A stretch of 64,000 nt of DNA from Bradyrhizobium mercantei (GCF_001982635.1 NZ_MKFI01000004.1:179609-243608), one strand, 5' to 3'. Shown: positions 40,895 through 49,630, numbered from the stretch's first letter. Translations and numbers: made by a program. Notes: generated by a model not told the origin, from the sequence alone.

Positions 40895-42684
40895 GCGAAC
40901 AGCCCGTGCACATACCAGTTGGCCGGAACCGGCGCGCCGGCCTCGTCGCGCAGCTCGCTCTCATAGAGGCCGTCGCGAAAGATCCAGAAGCGCTGGCCTT
41001 CGGCGTCCTCGACGCGGAAATAGTCGCGGGTCAGCGCCGCGCCGTCCTGCTTCCACCATTCCATCGCGATGCGCTCGGGACCTTCGACCCGCACCACCGC
41101 GTGCAGGGCGCGCCGCCAGGTGAATTGATGCGGCGGACCGTCCGGCACGCTCGCGAACGGCACCTTGATCGGCTCGGGCCGCTCGAACAGCCTGAGCGGC
41201 CGCAGCGGCGGCTCGCCCGCGACGCGCTCCGGCCAGGCGGCCGTGCTCGCGGCTGCCAGATGATGCTGCGCCGGCAGCGCGAGTGCGGCACGCTCGGGGA
41301 TGTGGCTCTCGAGCGGCAGATGCACAACGACGCGCTTTCCCCCGATGCGGGCGGCGATGCGGTCGATCAGCGCCGAGATCTCGTCATTGTCGTGCACGGT
41401 CGCGTCGAGGTCGCGCTGCTGCTGCACCACGATCTCGGTACGCCCTGCGGCGAGACGGATGAGATCGAAGCCGAAGCCGGGATCGAGCGGATCGTTGAGC
41501 GCATCGAGCCGCTCGCGGAACAGGCGGTCGATCATCTCGGGCCGCGTCACCGGCCGCCCGGTCTCGACCATGATCGTGCGCACCGCACCGTCAGTGCGGA
41601 AGAAGCTCGCTTCCAGTTGCCTTGCGCCCTTGCTCTGCTTGTCCATCGCCGTCACCAGCATTTTGGCAAGGCTCGAGAGCGTCAGCGCGATCACGGTGTC
41701 GGTCGCGATCGGCTCGGGGAAACGCTTCTCGACGATGTAATCGGGCAGCGGCTTGCGCGGGCTGATCGGGGCATCGCCCTGCCCGAGCGCGTGGCTGAGC
41801 AAGGTCGTGAAGGCCGCACCGAACCGCGCCGAGATTTCATGCGGCGCGCGCGCGGCGACATCGCCGATGGTCTTCAGGCCGGCGCGGCGCAGGCCGGTGG
41901 TGATTGCGGCATCGGCACCGAGCGCCGATACCGGCAGCGGCCCCACCGCTTGCGCCTCCTCGCCGCTGGCGACGATCTGCCCCGAAGTGTAGCGCGTCAG
42001 CGTGCGCGCTGCTATCGAGGTGCCGGCGATAGCCGCGCTGACGGCAAAGCCGCGCCGGTGTAACGCATTGGTCACGATCTGCAACAGCGCGCGCTCGCCG
42101 CCGAACAGATGGGCGCAGCCGGTGATGTCGAGGAACAGTCCGTAAGGCGGATCGAGCGCGACCAGCGGCGTGAAGCGGTCGCACCAGTCGGCGATGTCGT
42201 TCAGCGTCTTCAAGTCGGCGGCGGGATCCGCGTCGTAGACCGTAAGCTCCGGACAGATCGCCCGCGCATTGGCGAGCGGCAGCCCGATCGACAGCCCGGC
42301 GCGCACCGCGACCTCGTCGATCGCATGGAGCAGGATCGCGTTGTGGTCTTTTGCGACCACGACGCTGGGGAGTTTGTTGCTTGCTTCGTTCGTAAGGGAC
42401 GCATGGACAGATGGGTTCCCTCCCCCCTTGCGGGGGAGGGCTAGGGAGAGGGGTGAGCCGCTCGGGCGGTGCTCGTGGCCACCCCTCTCTCCAACTCTCC
42501 CCAGCAAGGGGGGAGAGAGCCCTGCCGATGTGCTCGCCTCACTTGAGGCTTCATCAAGCTCACTTGCAACAAGCTCAGCTTGCGAGGCGATGTCCTGCGC
42601 GAGCTTGCGCTTGATGCGGTCGATGGGCAGGCGTGGCAGCCACAGGCTGAGGATACGCCGACGGTTCACTGAATTGGCACTCAT
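40891..42684 (-). CDS. imuB: ImuB, Y-family polymerase-like mutasome scaffold
   Basis: About 597 residues from ATG 42684 (MSANSVNRRRILSLWLPRLP). It is related to Y-family polymerases, but the catalytic acidic motif is replaced by LSLWLPRLP and YGLFLDITGCAHLFGGE replaces the SIDEA motif, as in non-catalytic ImuB. A C-terminal clamp-binding-like RPLRLF precedes the tail. It bridges the beta clamp, ImuA and DnaE2. Residues about 55-91 are encoded by the palindromic repeat at 42413-42522, inside the variable loop before LPSVVVAKDHNA. It overlaps imuA by 110 bases and dnaE2 by four. Confidence 0.92.
   Translation of the reverse strand: MSANSVNRRRILSLWLPRLPIDRIKRKLAQDIASQAELVASELDEASSEASTSAGLSPPLLGRVGERGGHEHRPSGSPLSLALPRKGGGNPSVHASLTNEASNKLPSVVVAKDHNAILLHAIDEVAVRAGLSIGLPLANARAICPELTVYDADPAADLKTLNDIADWCDRFTPLVALDPPYGLFLDITGCAHLFGGERALLQIVTNALHRRGFAVSAAIAGTSIAARTLTRYTSGQIVASGEEAQAVGPLPVSALGADAAITTGLRRAGLKTIGDVAARAPHEISARFGAAFTTLLSHALGQGDAPISPRKPLPDYIVEKRFPEPIATDTVIALTLSSLAKMLVTAMDKQSKGARQLEASFFRTDGAVRTIMVETGRPVTRPEMIDRLFRERLDALNDPLDPGFGFDLIRLAAGRTEIVVQQQRDLDATVHDNDEISALIDRIAARIGGKRVVVHLPLESHIPERAALALPAQHHLAAASTAAWPERVAGEPPLRPLRLFERPEPIKVPFASVPDGPPHQFTWRRALHAVVRVEGPERIAMEWWKQDGAALTRDYFRVEDAEGQRFWIFRDGLYESELRDEAGAPVPANWYVHGLFA
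42413..42522 (-). repeat. Coding palindromic repeat inside imuB
   Basis: A 110-bp copy of the element in dnaE2, same orientation relative to the gene. In the imuB frame it reads GLSPPLLGRVGERGG...GSPLSLALPRKGGGNPS. It is one base shorter in the centre than the dnaE2 copy, so the first half uses another frame and the second half gives the same peptide. Confidence 0.9.
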
Positions 42685-43369
42685 CACATTTCCATTCCAT
42701 GATCCATCGCCCGACCGGGCCATGACGGTTGCGCACGAGTTCGGCCTCGACGCGCGGCGCGCCCCAGGCGCTTGCAGCATTGCCGGGCGGCGAATGCGCC
42801 GCGCGCACGATCCAGCGGGTCTCCGCGGTCGAGGGGATCGGGGTGACCGCGATCCGCAGCACCAGCGCGGTGACGCCGGAGGCTTGGGCGGCGAGCGTCA
42901 ATTTGCGGCTGGCGACGAGATCGAGCTGGCGCGCAGGACCCCAGACCTCGAGCACGACAGCGCCGAGCGCATCGCAGGCGAGCGCATCGGCCGCGGTGCG
43001 CAGCCCGCTATCGACATCGGCGGCGCGCACCGTGACCAGGAGGCGCGGATCGAGCCCGAGCTCGGCGAGCCCGCGCATCGACAGCGCGCCGTTCTCGCGA
43101 TCGGAAAAATCCTGCCGCACCCAGACCAGCGGCTTGCGCGCCGATATCAGTCCGGCAAGCCCCGCGATGAAGCCGGTCGCAGCACTTCCTTGATGGCCGG
43201 CCGCGAACACCTCGTGCAGCACGGCCGGCGCAAGCCCGCCGCGCAGCATCGCGTCGGCGCCGGCATGGCCGAGCGCGACGCGGTTCGGCATCGCTGCCTC
43301 CGATGGCGCCTCGATGCGCGCGATGCTGCCGCGCAGAGACGCAAGCGTACCCATGCGTGCGCCATTCAT
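42575..43369 (-). CDS. imuA: ImuA, RecA-like mutasome protein
   Basis: A 264-residue protein of the ImuA/SulA-like RecA-fold family, first gene of the SOS mutasome operon. It contains GGLAPAVLHEVFAAGHQGSA, PLVWVRQDFSDRENGALSMRGLAELG and DALGAVVLEVWGPARQLDL (key cores listed). ATG 43369 is chosen because GGAAGGAG lies eight bases before it; ATG 43438 is three bases from the LexA box and would be leaderless. The 3' end overlaps imuB by 110 bases. Confidence 0.9.
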   Translation of the reverse strand: MNGARMGTLASLRGSIARIEAPSEAAMPNRVALGHAGADAMLRGGLAPAVLHEVFAAGHQGSAATGFIAGLAGLISARKPLVWVRQDFSDRENGALSMRGLAELGLDPRLLVTVRAADVDSGLRTAADALACDALGAVVLEVWGPARQLDLVASRKLTLAAQASGVTALVLRIAVTPIPSTAETRWIVRAAHSPPGNAASAWGAPRVEAELVRNRHGPVGRWIMEWKCDECQFSEPSAYPQPVAATPAHRPHQAQARAGHRLAS

Positions 43370-43440
43370 ATGCGCCGCTCCTTCCAGGCAAAATTTGAAG
43401 CCGTCACTGGTCGAACAGAGAACCAGGGACTGGCTCATTT

Positions 43441-43455
43441 GTTCATGATATGTTC
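43441..43455. promoter_or_regulatory. LexA (SOS) box
   Basis: GTTCATGATATGTTC fits the alphaproteobacterial LexA operator GTTC-N7-GTTC exactly. It lies 72 bases upstream of the imuA start and 168 bases upstream of the divergent udgX-fusion start, so it should repress imuA-imuB-dnaE2 and may also affect the divergent gene. Confidence 0.85.
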
Positions 43456-43623
43456 TAATATAAAGCTAACAGGGCCCGCGGAGTCAACCGGATTGGTGAG
43501 CTCAGTGATTCATGAGTGGAATCAATGGGATTCAGCAGTCATCGAACTCGACAGGCCGTGATCTTCCGCAAGTCAGCACGCAGGCCCCCGAAAATGGCGG
43601 CGTGACGGAAACGGAGCCATCGC

Positions 43624-45057
43624 ATGCGTATCATCGTGCTCGACAACGACACCGATTTCGAGGGCTGGCGCAGGGCCGCGCGGCGCTTGGCATTGAACGA
43701 CGTGAAGCCCGCGGAGATCACCTGGACCGTACGCCGCGACGACGAATTGTCGTTGGCATCCTGCGTGAATGAATTGCCCGATACGCCGCAGGCACAGTTC
43801 AACGTGTCAGCCAAATTCGTCGAGCTCGCAAAGGCTGCGATCCTGCATCGCAATGACGAGCGCTTCGCCCTGCTCTATCGCCTGCTGTGGCGGCTGCGCA
43901 GCCGTCACGACCTGCTCGCTGCGACTGACGATCCCGATGTCGCCGAGGTCCACGCGATGGCGCGCGCGGTCTATGGCGACATCGACCGGATGCACGCGCA
44001 GCTCCGCTTCCGCGAGATCGGCCGCGAGCGGACGGCGCACTACGTCGCCTGGTTCGAGCCGGAGCATCGCATCGTCGAACTCGCCGCGCCTTTCTTCGCC
44101 GGCCGCTTCGCCGACATGCCGTGGTCGATCCTGACGCCCGACGTCTGCGCCCATTGGGACGGGCACGCGATCTCGATCACGCCGGGCGTCGCCAAATCCG
44201 AGGTGCCGACCGAGGACCGGCTCGAGGAGGCCTGGCGGCGTCATGACAACGGCTTCTCCAATCCCGCGCGGCTGAAGATGATGGAGATGCCGCAGGCCTA
44301 TTGGAGGAACCTGCCCGAGGACTCGATCATTAAGCCGCTGATCGAAGACGCCATGCGCATGACCAGCGGCCCCTTCATCGCACGCAAGGCGGCCGAGCCG
44401 CAGCAGCGGCAGGATGAACCGATGCCCCGCAAGCAAACCCGGGATGTGCGAGCTCACGACACGATTGCCGCCTTGCGCGTCGAGGCCGCCGATTGCCGCG
44501 CCTGCCCGCTGTGGAAAGACGCAACCCAGATCGTGTTCGGTGAAGGGCCGCAAGAAGCGACACTGATGCTGGTCGGCGAGCAGCCCGGCGACAAGGAAGA
44601 TCTCGCAGGCCATCCCTTCGTCGGACCGGCCGGGCAGATGCTCGATCGCGCGCTCGAGGACGCCGGCATCGATCGCGGCAAGGTCTACATCACCAACGCC
44701 GTGAAGCATTTCAAATTCGTGCCGCGCGGCAGGATCCGGCTGCACCAGAAGCCGAATACGCCGGAGATCCGCGCCTGCCGCCAATGGTATGAGCGCGAAC
44801 TCGCCGCCATCAAGCCGGCGCTCGTAGTGGCACTCGGCGCCACCGCGGCGCAGAGCGTGCTCGGCAAGATCACCCCGGTCAACAAGAACCGCGGCTGCCT
44901 GATCGACCATGATGGAACCAAGGTGCTCATCACCGTGCACCCGTCCTATCTGTTGCGGCTGCCCGACGAGAAAGCCAAGACGCTGGAATATCAGCGCTTT
45001 ATCGACGACCTGAAAATCGCCGCAAGTCAGTTGCAGAAATCAGCTGACGCGGCTTGA
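43624..45057 (+). CDS. DUF4130-UdgX fusion, uracil-DNA repair/binding protein
   Basis: A 477-residue two-domain protein. Residues ~1-250 match the DUF4130/TIGR03915 putative DNA-repair domain (RERTAHYVAWFEPEHRIVE, FADMPWSILTPD). Residues ~275-470 match UdgX, a family-4-like uracil-DNA glycosylase that becomes covalently tied to the uracil site. Iron-sulfur cysteines appear in DCRACPLW plus two later Cys, and the motif VGEQPGDKED is present. His374 in RGRIRLHQKP corresponds to the reactive His of the KRRIH loop, and HPSYLLR is near the end. ATG 43624 follows ACGGAG. The fusion sits divergent from the SOS mutasome. Confidence 0.88.
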   Translation: MRIIVLDNDTDFEGWRRAARRLALNDVKPAEITWTVRRDDELSLASCVNELPDTPQAQFNVSAKFVELAKAAILHRNDERFALLYRLLWRLRSRHDLLAATDDPDVAEVHAMARAVYGDIDRMHAQLRFREIGRERTAHYVAWFEPEHRIVELAAPFFAGRFADMPWSILTPDVCAHWDGHAISITPGVAKSEVPTEDRLEEAWRRHDNGFSNPARLKMMEMPQAYWRNLPEDSIIKPLIEDAMRMTSGPFIARKAAEPQQRQDEPMPRKQTRDVRAHDTIAALRVEAADCRACPLWKDATQIVFGEGPQEATLMLVGEQPGDKEDLAGHPFVGPAGQMLDRALEDAGIDRGKVYITNAVKHFKFVPRGRIRLHQKPNTPEIRACRQWYERELAAIKPALVVALGATAAQSVLGKITPVNKNRGCLIDHDGTKVLITVHPSYLLRLPDEKAKTLEYQRFIDDLKIAASQLQKSADAA

Positions 45058-45693
45058 GATCCGCACGGCGCGCGGAACCGCAGATGCCGCAATTCAACGT
45101 GAAATTGTTCTAAAGCCCGACAAATACCTACAACCTTTAATTGATCCATGATAGGGTAACGTGCTCCGCAGGTATCGGGCGTCATGTTCACGCCATGACG
45201 TACCCTGAGGCGGGCGCGCTGCGCGGTTTGCTAGCCCCAATCGTGCGGCGCGCCACCTCATCTTGCAATCCTCCCCTCCTTATTCGCTCGCACACGCACG
45301 TCCCGCACGACCGGCGACGTTGAGCTTGGCGACGTTGAGCTTTGTGACGTTGAGCTTGGTGACGTCGAGCTTGTCGACCTGGATTGCTGCGACCTGGCCA
45401 GGTGCCCACTACCTCGAGAGCCCGACGTCTCGCCGCCGGCCTCCTCGCCTCCCAGATTGTCTCGTTCCATGAAACCCGGGCGGCGAATTCCGCCCCGATC
45501 CTTCCGCGATCGGTGATGGTCTGTTGCTGAAGATTGCCACGACGCCGCGAAGGCGCGTGGACCTTCAATGCGTTGCACAAAAAATCGGCGCGATGTCCAC
45601 CGGCATGGGTCGCCGGCTCATTTCACGAGCCGGATTTCAATTGCTTGTCATATGCATCGATCAAAATCGGAGCCATTGGGACAGGAGTTTACC
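45058..45693. other. 636-base gene-free region with a short tandem repeat
   Basis: Contains a CGTCATG/CATGACG inverted repeat (45180-45200), a 15-bp tandem repeat (about 45318-45380), and the upstream region of the phosphate transporter. Short open frames over the repeat show no consistent coding signal. Confidence 0.5.
45318..45380. repeat. 15-bp tandem repeat, about four units
   Basis: Units of the form GTTGAGCTTGGCGAC, GTTGAGCTTTGTGAC, GTTGAGCTTGGTGAC and GTCGAGCTTGTCGAC run head to tail. All six frames through it are low-complexity; a minus-strand frame gives VTKLN-type pentapeptides. No gene is assigned. Confidence 0.6.
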
Positions 45694-47316
45694 ATGAGCG
45701 ATATGGCGTTACCCGGCTCGATCGAGCCCGCCTTGAAAAAGGGACCGGACCTCGACAAGGGCTTTCATCCTCTGACCGGCGTTATCTATTTGGGCGTGGT
45801 CGCGGCCGCGCTGCTGTTCGTTGCCTACAGCATCTATGCCGACGTCGACGCCACCGGCACGCGCATCACTTCGTTCCTGCCGTACATCCTGCTGTTCGTC
45901 GCGCTGCTGATCGCGCTCGGCTTCGAATTCGTCAACGGCTTCCACGACACCGCCAACGCTGTCGCGACCGTGATCTACACCCGCTCGCTGCCGGCGCATA
46001 TTGCCGTGGTCTGGTCGGGCATGTTCAACCTGATCGGCGTGCTGCTCTCGAGCGGCGCCGTCGCATTCGGCATCGTGTCGCTGCTGCCGGTCGAACTGAT
46101 CCTGCAGGTCGGCTCGAGCGCCGGCTTTGCGATGGTGTTCGCGCTGCTGATCGCCGCGATCATCTGGAACCTGGGCACCTGGTGGCTCGGCCTGCCGGCC
46201 TCGAGCTCGCACACCCTGATCGGCTCGATCATGGGCGTCGGCATCACCAACGCGCTGCTGCGCGGCCGTGACGGCACCTCGGGCGTGGATTGGTCGCAGG
46301 CGGGCAACATCGCCAAGGCGCTGCTGCTGTCACCGCTGTTCGGCTTCGTGCTCGCGGCCGGTCTGCTCTACATCCTCAAGATCGTGCTGCAGCGCGCGAC
46401 GCCGGCGCTGTTCGGCGAGCCGGTCGGCAACCAGCCGCCGCCGTGGTGGATCCGCGGCATCCTGATCCTGACCTGCACCCTGGTCAGCTTCTTCCACGGC
46501 TCCAACGACGGTCAGAAGGGCATGGGCCTGATCATGCTGATCCTGATCGGCACCGTGCCGACCGCCTACGCGCTGAACCGCGCGCTGCCGGCGAGCCAGA
46601 TCGAGCAGTTCGCCGCGCGTTCCACCGCGGCCAGCAAGGTCATCGAAGGCAAGGCCGCCGGTTACAGCGTGATCGGCAACCCGCGCCCGGCCGTGACCAA
46701 CTATGTCGCGCAGCACCAGATCAACGAAGGCACCTATCCGTCGCTGGCGGTGCTGGTGCGCGACATCGGTCAGCAGGTCGCCCAGTATGGCTCGCTCGCC
46801 AAGTTCCCGGCGGACGCGGTCGGCAACACCCGTAACGACATGTATCTGGCGTCCGAGGCGATCCGCTTCCTGATGAAGGACAAGGAAGCCGAGCTGACCG
46901 CCGCCGACATCTCGACGCTGAACGAGTACAAGGGCTCGCTCGATGCCGCGACGAAGTTCATCCCGAGCTGGGTGAAGTTCGCCGTCGCCATCGCGCTCGG
47001 CCTCGGCACCATGGTCGGCTGGAAGCGCATCGTCGTCACCGTCGGCGAGAAGATCGGCAAGACCCACCTGACCTACGCGCAGGGCGCCTGCGCCGAGATC
47101 ACGGCGGCCGCGACGATCGCGGCGGCCGACGGCTACGGCCTCCCGGTCTCGACCACGCACGTGCTGTCGTCAGGCATCGCAGGCACCATGGCCGCCAACG
47201 GCTCCGGCCTGCAATGGTCGACGATCCGCAACATCGCGATGGCCTGGGTCCTGACCCTGCCGGCCGCGATGATCCTCTCGGGCTGCCTGTACTACGTGTT
47301 CTACCACGTGTTCTGA
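45694..47316 (+). CDS. PiT-family inorganic phosphate transporter
   Basis: A 540-residue membrane transporter that takes up phosphate (probably as metal phosphate) with protons. The two PiT signature repeats are seen: FEFVNGFHDTANAVATVIYT near residue 77 and HGSNDGQKGMG near residue 268. The segment between them spans the usual central loop with an extra hydrophilic stretch (residues ~310-420). ATG 45694 follows AGGAG by seven bases. The C-terminus repeats ASSSHT-like and STTHVLSSGIAG motifs. Convergent with the LysR gene. Confidence 0.92.
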   Translation: MSDMALPGSIEPALKKGPDLDKGFHPLTGVIYLGVVAAALLFVAYSIYADVDATGTRITSFLPYILLFVALLIALGFEFVNGFHDTANAVATVIYTRSLPAHIAVVWSGMFNLIGVLLSSGAVAFGIVSLLPVELILQVGSSAGFAMVFALLIAAIIWNLGTWWLGLPASSSHTLIGSIMGVGITNALLRGRDGTSGVDWSQAGNIAKALLLSPLFGFVLAAGLLYILKIVLQRATPALFGEPVGNQPPPWWIRGILILTCTLVSFFHGSNDGQKGMGLIMLILIGTVPTAYALNRALPASQIEQFAARSTAASKVIEGKAAGYSVIGNPRPAVTNYVAQHQINEGTYPSLAVLVRDIGQQVAQYGSLAKFPADAVGNTRNDMYLASEAIRFLMKDKEAELTAADISTLNEYKGSLDAATKFIPSWVKFAVAIALGLGTMVGWKRIVVTVGEKIGKTHLTYAQGACAEITAAATIAAADGYGLPVSTTHVLSSGIAGTMAANGSGLQWSTIRNIAMAWVLTLPAAMILSGCLYYVFYHVF

Positions 47317-47353
47317 TGCCCCATGCTTTCGGCGCGGCAACGCGCCGGAGACG

Positions 47354-47382
47354 AAAGGCCCGCATGTCGAATGCGGGCCTTT
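47354..47382. terminator. Bidirectional terminator between transporter and LysR gene
   Basis: AAAGGCCCGCAT/ATGCGGGCCTTT is a perfect 12-bp stem with loop GTCGA, followed by T's on the plus side and A-rich sequence on the other. It serves both convergent genes. Confidence 0.85.
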
Positions 47383-47405
47383 TGCTTTGCAGCCGCGGCG
47401 CACGC

Positions 47406-48314
47406 TCAGGCAGCGTAAGCCCGGGCCTCCTCGGCCAGCAGGCCACGCGCCCATTTGTGCAGGCCGGATTTGGCCGTCCTGGCGCTCCAGTACATGTCGA
47501 TCGAGATCGGTACGCGGAACGGCAGCGATGCGACGTGCAGGCCGCCGCGCATCGTCCGCGCCAGATGATGCGGGATGGTCGCAACCAGCCGCGTGCCCGT
47601 GACGATACGCTCGAGGCTGTCGTGGTTCGGCAGGCTGACCACCGGCTCGATCTCGATCTTCCTCGCCTTCAGCGCCGCGAGATAGAGCGGCTGCCACTCG
47701 CCGCTGTGGGTGATGAAGACATGCTCGGCCTTCGCATAGGCCGACAGCGCGATCCGGCCACGCGCCAGCGGATTCGCCGGATCCATCACGCAGACATAGT
47801 GATCGGTGAGGATGTGGCGCCGGAAGAAGCTCTCGCCGATGATGCCGACCGGACCGAGGACGATGTCGCACTGGTTCTGCTTGAGGTGGATGTCGCCGTG
47901 GCCGGCGGCATCGAGCAGGACGAGACGCACCTTTGGCGCGCCGGCATGCAACCGTGCACAGAACTGCGGGATCAGGGTCTGGCGTTCGTGATAGTTGCAG
48001 GAGATCATGATGGTACCCTGCGCCGTCGCCGGATCGAACTCCACCGGTGAGGCAAGCCCGTCGATCTCGCCGATCATGTCCCGCGCCCAGGCAACCAGCG
48101 CCGCACAGCGCTCGGTGGCCGTCACGCCGTTGCCGTTACGAACGAACAGCGGGTCATGCAGCGCGCCGCGCAGCCGCTCGACCGCATAGCTGATGGTGGA
48201 CTGGTTGACGTCGAGCCGCTTGGCGGCGGCCGAGAACGATTGCAGGTCGTAGACCAGCACCAGCGTCCGCAAGCTCCTGATGTCGATCGGATCGATCGAG
48301 GAATTGGCCGCCAC
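47406..48314 (-). CDS. LysR-family transcriptional regulator
   Basis: A 302-residue regulator. The N-terminal winged helix (SLRTLVLVYDLQSFSAAAKRLDVNQSTISYAVERLRG, core SFSAAAKRLDVNQSTISY) is followed by a periplasmic-binding-like effector domain. GTG 48314 has GGGAGG six bases upstream. It is divergent from the P450 gene with a 134-base gap, the classic arrangement for a LysR activator controlling its neighbour. The effector is unknown. Confidence 0.88.
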   Translation of the reverse strand: MAANSSIDPIDIRSLRTLVLVYDLQSFSAAAKRLDVNQSTISYAVERLRGALHDPLFVRNGNGVTATERCAALVAWARDMIGEIDGLASPVEFDPATAQGTIMISCNYHERQTLIPQFCARLHAGAPKVRLVLLDAAGHGDIHLKQNQCDIVLGPVGIIGESFFRRHILTDHYVCVMDPANPLARGRIALSAYAKAEHVFITHSGEWQPLYLAALKARKIEIEPVVSLPNHDSLERIVTGTRLVATIPHHLARTMRGGLHVASLPFRVPISIDMYWSARTAKSGLHKWARGLLAEEARAYAA

Positions 48315-48448
48315 GCTGCACCTCCCGCTTTGCCGGCGGTCCAGCCTATCACAAGGTCATCAACTATTTCGATGGGCTATATCGGCACCATCGAATTGAG
48401 CGATTGCCTCCCCGGCGCTAGCCTTCGCAAAAGCTCCCGGGAGGACCA

Positions 48449-49630
48449 ATGACCAGCGCCGTGCCTGTCGTGACCGACATCGCGTATCAGGATCTGCTCG
48501 ACGACCCCTATCCGATCTTCCGCCGCCTGCGCGAGCTGGCGCCGGCGGTCTATGTCGAGCCCGCGAAGCTGACGCTGGTGACGCGGTTTGACGACATCAT
48601 GCGGATCGAGCGCGATCCCGCGACCTACTCGGCCGACAATCCGGCCTCGCTGGTCAACAGGGTGATGGGGCCGACCTTCATGCGCAAGGACGGCGCCGAG
48701 CACGCGAACGGCCGCAAGGCGATCGAGCCCTCGTTCCGCCCGGCGACGATCAAGGAGTATTGGGCGCCGCAATTCACCGCGATCGCGCAAGAGCTGATCG
48801 ACGATCTGGCGGCGGCCGGCGAGGCCGATCTGTTCGCCGCGCTGGCCGCGCCGATGGCTTCGCTCAGCCTGATGGCGATGATCGGCTTTCGCGCGATGCC
48901 GTGGCAGTCGCTGGCCGAGTGGTCGCAGGCGCTAATCGACGGCGCCGGCAATTACGCCGCCGATGCCGAGACCGAACGCAAGGCGATGCAGGCGAGCGCC
49001 GATGTCGATGCCGCGATCGACGCGGTGCTCGACGACCACCGCAACCAACCCAATCCCTCGATCCTGTCCTCGATGGTCAATGCCGATCCGCCGATGCCGA
49101 TCGAGGGCATCCGCGCCAACATCAAGGTCATCATCGGCGGCGGGTTGAACGAGCCGCGCGACGCGATCCTGACGCTGGTGCTCGGCCTGTTGGAAAACCC
49201 GGCGCAGAAGGACAACGTCCTAGACAGGCCGGAGCTGTGGCCAGCCGCGCTCGAGGAAGCGGTGCGCTGGATCTCGCCGATCGGCATGTATCCGCGCCGC
49301 GTCGCCCGCGATGTCGAGCTCTCCGGCACCGCCCTGCCCGAGGGCCATCAGATCGGCCTCTGCGTCGGCGCGGCGAACCGCGACGGCAGGCGCTTCTTCG
49401 AGCCTGATCGCTTCGACGTGGCGCGGCCGAAGCAATCGCACCTCGCGTTCGGCGCTGGACCGCATTTCTGCGCCGGCACCTGGGTGTCGCGGCTCACCGT
49501 CGGCAAGATCGTGGTGCCGATGTTGTTCGAGCGGCTGCGCGACTTGCGCCTCCGCGCGGAGGCGCCGCCCGTCGTTCGCGGTTGGGTGTTCCGCGGACCG
49601 GTGTCACTGCCGGTGCGATGGGATGCGTGA
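48449..49630 (+). CDS. Cytochrome P450
   Basis: A 393-residue soluble bacterial P450. The heme-binding loop FGAGPHFCAG carries Cys341, and the K-helix ExxR is E270/R273. The I-helix reads GGGLNEPRD (residues 230-238) in place of the usual (A/G)Gx(D/E)T, so the acid-threonine pair used for proton delivery is missing. ATG 48449 follows GGGAGGA. Redox partners are not in the window. Likely regulated by the divergent LysR protein; the substrate is unknown. Confidence 0.9.
   Translation: MTSAVPVVTDIAYQDLLDDPYPIFRRLRELAPAVYVEPAKLTLVTRFDDIMRIERDPATYSADNPASLVNRVMGPTFMRKDGAEHANGRKAIEPSFRPATIKEYWAPQFTAIAQELIDDLAAAGEADLFAALAAPMASLSLMAMIGFRAMPWQSLAEWSQALIDGAGNYAADAETERKAMQASADVDAAIDAVLDDHRNQPNPSILSSMVNADPPMPIEGIRANIKVIIGGGLNEPRDAILTLVLGLLENPAQKDNVLDRPELWPAALEEAVRWISPIGMYPRRVARDVELSGTALPEGHQIGLCVGAANRDGRRFFEPDRFDVARPKQSHLAFGAGPHFCAGTWVSRLTVGKIVVPMLFERLRDLRLRAEAPPVVRGWVFRGPVSLPVRWDA

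Noticed and set aside
38846..40966. Plus-strand open frame of 706 codons opposite dnaE2
   Set aside because: Antisense to a gene with unmistakable polymerase motifs; no independent support.
45318..45380. CRISPR-like array
   Set aside because: Units are contiguous 15-mers with no spacers, so it is a plain tandem repeat.
45188..45580. Minus-strand basic-repeat protein
   Set aside because: The apparent QAQRH repeats arise from the 15-bp DNA repeat in one of several open frames; no conserved start or family.
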